A stretch of DNA of 64,000 nucleotides from Evansella cellulosilytica DSM 2522 (GTDB lineage: Bacteria; Bacillota; Bacilli; Bacillales; Salisediminibacteriaceae). This document shows positions 60,883 through 64,000 of the stretch, piece after piece (position 1 is the first letter of the stretch; every line of letters starts with the position of its first letter). The position numbers and the translations under genes are program-made. The notes beneath the pieces were generated by a model. That model did not search any database. It was not told the DNA's origin and saw only the letters and a list, made by a program, of their open reading frames with translations. Where the stretch lies: assembly GCF_000177235.2 (NCBI RefSeq), contig NC_014829.1, forward strand, positions 3,720,001-3,784,000, given 5' to 3'.

Positions 60883-60919
60883 AAAAAAAGAGTGAATCGC
60901 TGTTTAAAGCCATTCACTC
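60883..60919 (-). terminator. his operon terminator
   Basis: GAGTGAAT/ATTCACTC stem followed on the minus strand by T7, 52 bp beyond the hisIE stop. The rest of the 338-bp gap holds the TPR promoter region. Confidence 0.85.
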
Positions 60920-60970
60920 CTATATACATCCTATTAGCTAACAGACTTTCATATTCTCCTAGTCAGTCCT

Positions 60971-61618
60971 TTACTTTTCCCCGTGACGCTCTGCCAATCT
61001 TTGTAAAACGGCATCTAACGGTAATTGTTGCTCACGAAGTAAAACGAGCCAATGGTAAAGTAGATCTGCACTTTCCCACGTCAACTCTTCCTTGGAGCGG
61101 TTTTTTGCCGCAATAATGACTTCTGACGCCTCTTCCCCTACTTTTTTCAATATTTTATCGACGCCTTCATCGAACAAATAAGTTGTGTAAGAACCTTCAG
61201 GTCGCTCTGTAGCACGTTCCGCAATTACTTGCTCTAACTGACGAATGATCGCAAATCGATCCTCTCCGTCAGATATGGTCGTAGTACTCGTTTCACTTCC
61301 GCCATTATTTAATCGGTCTGTAAAACAAGTAAAACTTCCTTCGTGACAAGCTGGACCGTTCGGCTCTACTAATACTACGAGAGCATCTTCGTCACAATCA
61401 ACTCGAATATCAACGACGCGCTGTGTATTTCCAGAAGTTGCTCCTTTATGCCAAAGCTCCTGACGAGAGCGACTATAAAACCACGTTTCCTTCGTCTCTA
61501 ATGTTTTCTCTAACGACTCTTTATTCATGTACGCTAGTGTCAGCACCTCTTTACTTTGAGCATCCTGCACAATAGCTGGAACTAATCCCTTTTCATCAAA
61601 CCGAACTTCTATCGTCAT
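60971..61618 (-). CDS. hisI: Bifunctional PRA-CH/PRA-PH (HisIE)
   Basis: 215 residues. N-terminal phosphoribosyl-AMP cyclohydrolase (about 1-110, with [19 protein letters not shown] and HEGSFTCF Zn/Mg ligands) fused to C-terminal phosphoribosyl-ATP pyrophosphatase (about 120-215, [12 protein letters not shown]). It catalyses steps two and three of histidine synthesis. Last gene of the his operon; overlaps hisF by 4 bp. Confidence 0.97.
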   Translation of the reverse strand: MTIEVRFDEKGLVPAIVQDAQSKEVLTLAYMNKESLEKTLETKETWFYSRSRQELWHKGATSGNTQRVVDIRVDCDEDALVVLVEPNGPACHEGSFTCFTDRLNNGGSETSTTTISDGEDRFAIIRQLEQVIAERATERPEGSYTTYLFDEGVDKILKKVGEEASEVIIAAKNRSKEELTWESADLLYHWLVLLREQQLPLDAVLQRLAERHGEK

Positions 61619-62373
61619 CGGATTTCAAGCCCCCTCTCTTTTAAAAACGCCTTCACTTCCGCAACTGATGTCTCTTTATAATGAAAGATCGATGCAGCTA
61701 AAGCAGCATCAGCTAACCCATCAACAAATACATCATAAAAGTGCTCACTCGCACCTGCGCCACCTGATGCAATAACAGGTACAGATACTGCTTCACTAAC
61801 TGCTCGAGTTAACGCTACGTGAAAACCGGATTTTTCTCCGTCTTTATCCATTGACGTTAGTAAAATCTCACCAGCGCCTAGCTCGACAGCTTCCTTCACC
61901 CATTCAACTACATCCCGTTCTGTCGGCTTCCTGCCACCGTGAGTGTATACTCGCCATGAACGAAGCTCATCATCCCATTTTGCATCGACAGCTAAAACGA
62001 TACATTGAGAACCAAAGAAGTCTGCGCCCTCTCGAATTAACTCTGGACGTAAAACTGCGGCAGTATTGACAGAAACTTTGTCTGCTCCTGCCCGCAATAT
62101 TCGTTTCATATCCTCTACTGTGTTAATCCCTCCGCCAACAGTGAAAGGAATCGCCAGTTCTCCGGCTACTTGCTCTACGACCTCTACCATCGTTTCTCGT
62201 CCTTCATGTGACGCGGATATATCTAAAAAAACTAGCTCATCGGCCCCTTGTTCATCGTAAAACGCCGCTAGCTCAACAGGGTCTCCCGCATCACGTAAAT
62301 CGACAAACTGTACACCTTTTACAACGCGCCCTTCTTTTACATCTAAGCACGGAATGATTCGTTTCGTTAACAT
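61615..62373 (-). CDS. hisF: Imidazole glycerol phosphate synthase cyclase subunit
   Basis: 252 residues, barrel with catalytic Asp11 ([13 protein letters not shown]) and Asp in [10 protein letters not shown]. It uses ammonia from HisH to form imidazole glycerol phosphate and AICAR. Overlaps hisA by 7 bp and hisIE by 4 bp. Confidence 0.98.
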   Translation of the reverse strand: MLTKRIIPCLDVKEGRVVKGVQFVDLRDAGDPVELAAFYDEQGADELVFLDISASHEGRETMVEVVEQVAGELAIPFTVGGGINTVEDMKRILRAGADKVSVNTAAVLRPELIREGADFFGSQCIVLAVDAKWDDELRSWRVYTHGGRKPTERDVVEWVKEAVELGAGEILLTSMDKDGEKSGFHVALTRAVSEAVSVPVIASGGAGASEHFYDVFVDGLADAALAASIFHYKETSVAEVKAFLKERGLEIR

Positions 62374-63104
62374 GAACGAGACACCTCCTTCAGCGCTTCT
62401 TCAAGTGAAATTCGACCAGTATATAGTGCCTTCCCAATGATCGCTCCTGAAACGCCATCATCAATGCGTGCTACCAAGTCTGCAATATCTTTCATTTCCG
62501 ACATTCCGCCTGAAGCAATAACTTCTTTTCCTGTCGTTTTCCCGAGGGCTGCAATCGCCTCGACATTTGGACCAGATAGCATACCATCTCGAGAAATGTC
62601 CGTCATGATAAACGTTTCAGCGCCAAACTCGACGAGCTCTTGCGCTAGCTCCTCTGCCTTCACCTCAGATGTTTTTAGCCAGCCGTGTGTCGCAACATAG
62701 CCATCACGTGCGTCAATACCGATCGCTACCCTTTTACCACCATACGTACGAAGCATTTCCTTTACAAATGCAGGATCTGAAATTGCTGAACTACCTAAAA
62801 TAACACGCGCCACACCGTTGTCTAAATACTGTGAAACAGAGGCTGATGTTCGAATACCACCACCGATTTGCACGTTGGCTGAAAGCTCCTGTGCTGTCTT
62901 CAACACAACCTCGTGATTTACGGGTTCTCCCTTTTTCGCACCATCAAGATCAACCGTGTGAATCCACGTTGCACCTTTATCTTCAAAGCTCTTTGCCATC
63001 GTAAAAGGAGAGTCGCCATACACGGTTTCCTTTTCATAATCGCCTTGAAGCAAACGAACACATTTCCCACCACGAATATCAATTGCAGGATAAATTGTAA
63101 ACAT
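62367..63104 (-). CDS. hisA: ProFAR isomerase (HisA)
   Basis: 245 residues, barrel with catalytic Asp in [14 protein letters not shown] and [11 protein letters not shown]. It is the homologue of HisF in the preceding pathway step. Overlaps hisH by a single base. Confidence 0.98.
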   Translation of the reverse strand: MFTIYPAIDIRGGKCVRLLQGDYEKETVYGDSPFTMAKSFEDKGATWIHTVDLDGAKKGEPVNHEVVLKTAQELSANVQIGGGIRTSASVSQYLDNGVARVILGSSAISDPAFVKEMLRTYGGKRVAIGIDARDGYVATHGWLKTSEVKAEELAQELVEFGAETFIMTDISRDGMLSGPNVEAIAALGKTTGKEVIASGGMSEMKDIADLVARIDDGVSGAIIGKALYTGRISLEEALKEVSRSC

Positions 63105-63739
63105 TAACGCGCTCCCTCCTTATACTCTGCAAAGTTTTTCAACATTTGCATTCCTAGCACACTACTTTTTTCTGGATGGAATTGTGTACCCCATACATTA
63201 CCTTGCCCCACAACTGCGGGCACAAGCTCATTGCCATATTCAGAAGATGCGATAAGCTCGGCCTCGTCTGCTACTTGAACGACATAAGAATGCACGAAAT
63301 ATACATGGCCATTTGGTACGTCTTTCAAAATTGGATGGCCTTCTTGTTGAAATGTGAGACGATTCCATCCCATATGTGGTACTTTATAAGGAACGCCATC
63401 TACCCCTTTTCCAGAAAAACGCTTAACCCCACCTCGCAATAACGAAAGCCCTGTCGTTTGACCATTTTCTTCACTCTCTTCAAAAAGAAGCTGCATACCT
63501 AAACAAATTCCTAAAAGCTGACGCCCGCTTTGAGCCCATTCCTGTAAAAAAGTATCTAGTCCTCTTTCCTGTAGCTCACGCATCCCATCGCGAAACGATC
63601 CTACTCCAGGGAGAATTAGCTTATCCGCTTTCTCTAATTCTTCTATCTTTTCCGATAAAAATGGGGTGTGGCCAATTCTTTCAAGCCCTTTCGTTACGCT
63701 ATGAAGGTTGCCCATCCCGTAATCTACGATACCAATCAT
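63104..63739 (-). CDS. hisH: Imidazole glycerol phosphate synthase glutaminase subunit
   Basis: 211 residues, class I glutaminase with catalytic Cys in GICLGMQLL and His/Glu in FHPEKS. It supplies ammonia to HisF. Overlaps hisB by 4 bp. Confidence 0.98.
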   Translation of the reverse strand: MIGIVDYGMGNLHSVTKGLERIGHTPFLSEKIEELEKADKLILPGVGSFRDGMRELQERGLDTFLQEWAQSGRQLLGICLGMQLLFEESEENGQTTGLSLLRGGVKRFSGKGVDGVPYKVPHMGWNRLTFQQEGHPILKDVPNGHVYFVHSYVVQVADEAELIASSEYGNELVPAVVGQGNVWGTQFHPEKSSVLGMQMLKNFAEYKEGAR

Positions 63740-64000
63740 GATAATTTTCCTTTCGTTGAAGGAACACCAGTAACGCGTGGGTCAATTTGTGTTGCATCAT
63801 CAAGCGCTCTCGCTAATGCTTTAAAGATCGCTTCGATAATATGATGTGTATTATGACCGTAATGTACGATGACGTGTAAATTTATACGCGCTTCTAACGC
63901 AAACTTCCAAAGAAATTCATGCACTAGCTCCGTATCAAAAGTACCAACCTTTTGTGCTGGCCACTCACCACGAAGCTCAAGATGTGGACGGTTACTCAAG
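63736..64000 (-). CDS. hisB: Imidazoleglycerol-phosphate dehydratase, partial
   Basis: The C-terminal 87 residues are visible, with RPHLELRGEW, VHEFLWKFA and the Mn2+-binding GHNTHHIIEAIFKALARAL motif. The N-terminal half lies beyond the right edge. A monofunctional HisB is expected in Bacilli. It is the upstream neighbour of hisH in the his operon. Confidence 0.96.
   Translation of the reverse strand, partial: LSNRPHLELRGEWPAQKVGTFDTELVHEFLWKFALEARINLHVIVHYGHNTHHIIEAIFKALARALDDATQIDPRVTGVPSTKGKLS

Overview
The window is about 64 kb of low-GC Firmicute chromosome, almost certainly from a Bacillaceae member. Diagnostic blocks are cggR-gapA-pgk-tpiA-gpmI-eno, secG-est-rnr-smpB-ssrA, rpoN beside a CtsR-type clpP, crh-whiA-yvcK-rapZ-nudix-trxB, and hisB-hisH-hisA-hisF-hisIE. 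Ribosome binding sites are strong and purine-rich, and regulatory sites match Bacillus consensus (CggR, CtsR, Zur, Fur, CsoR, M-box, c-di-AMP riboswitch). Secreted proteins are rich in Asp and Glu, which would suit a halo- or alkaliphilic Bacillus relative; that last point is inference.

Layout. 1-2 kb: a cell-wall-binding-type lipoprotein (cut by the window edge) behind a membrane-anchored YVTN beta-propeller. 2.3-5.2 kb: sortase - response regulator - histidine kinase operon. 5.4-8.5 kb: a copper P-type ATPase with a CsoR-like operator, converging on three overlapping small membrane/coiled-coil genes. Their promoter shares a 40-bp element (32/40 identical) with the sortase operon promoter. 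8.6-10.9 kb: c-di-AMP riboswitch and ktrAB potassium uptake. 10.9-11.6 kb: dense nested intergenic repeats. 11.7-14.6 kb: Zur-box operon (zinc GTPase and FAD protein) divergent from a Fur-box DUF2325 gene. 14.6-19.8 kb: magnesium island with two full MgtE, MgtC, a CBS-less MgtE and two M-box riboswitches. 19.9-25 kb: PAP2 phosphatase, repeats, a Gln-rich small protein, an MBL-fold hydrolase and a second two-component system. 25.4-35.6 kb: glycan-use locus with a sugar ABC transporter, LacI regulator, cytoplasmic GH30 and a large sortase-anchored GH30, tied together by GTTAAC-type operators. 36-64 kb: conserved housekeeping blocks.

How the parts connect. The secreted GH30 ends in LPDTA, the type of signal used by class D sortases, and a class D-like sortase is encoded at 4.6 kb, so anchoring of the glycanase by that enzyme is plausible. 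Oligosaccharides released at the wall would enter through the ABC transporter and be finished by the cytoplasmic GH30. Metal and ion homeostasis is unusually dense (Cu, K, Zn, Fe, Mg) and each unit carries a visible cis-element.

The most unusual content is non-coding. A palindromic element of about 140 bp pairs a terminator hairpin with a long hairpin, and copies differ by compensatory changes. Three tandem arrays (52 bp x 5, 91 bp x 16.6, 52 bp x 6.8) each carry an inverted repeat in every unit. One small element appears to have inserted into another with a 10-bp target duplication. I see no CRISPR array, tRNA, rRNA, prophage or transposase gene.
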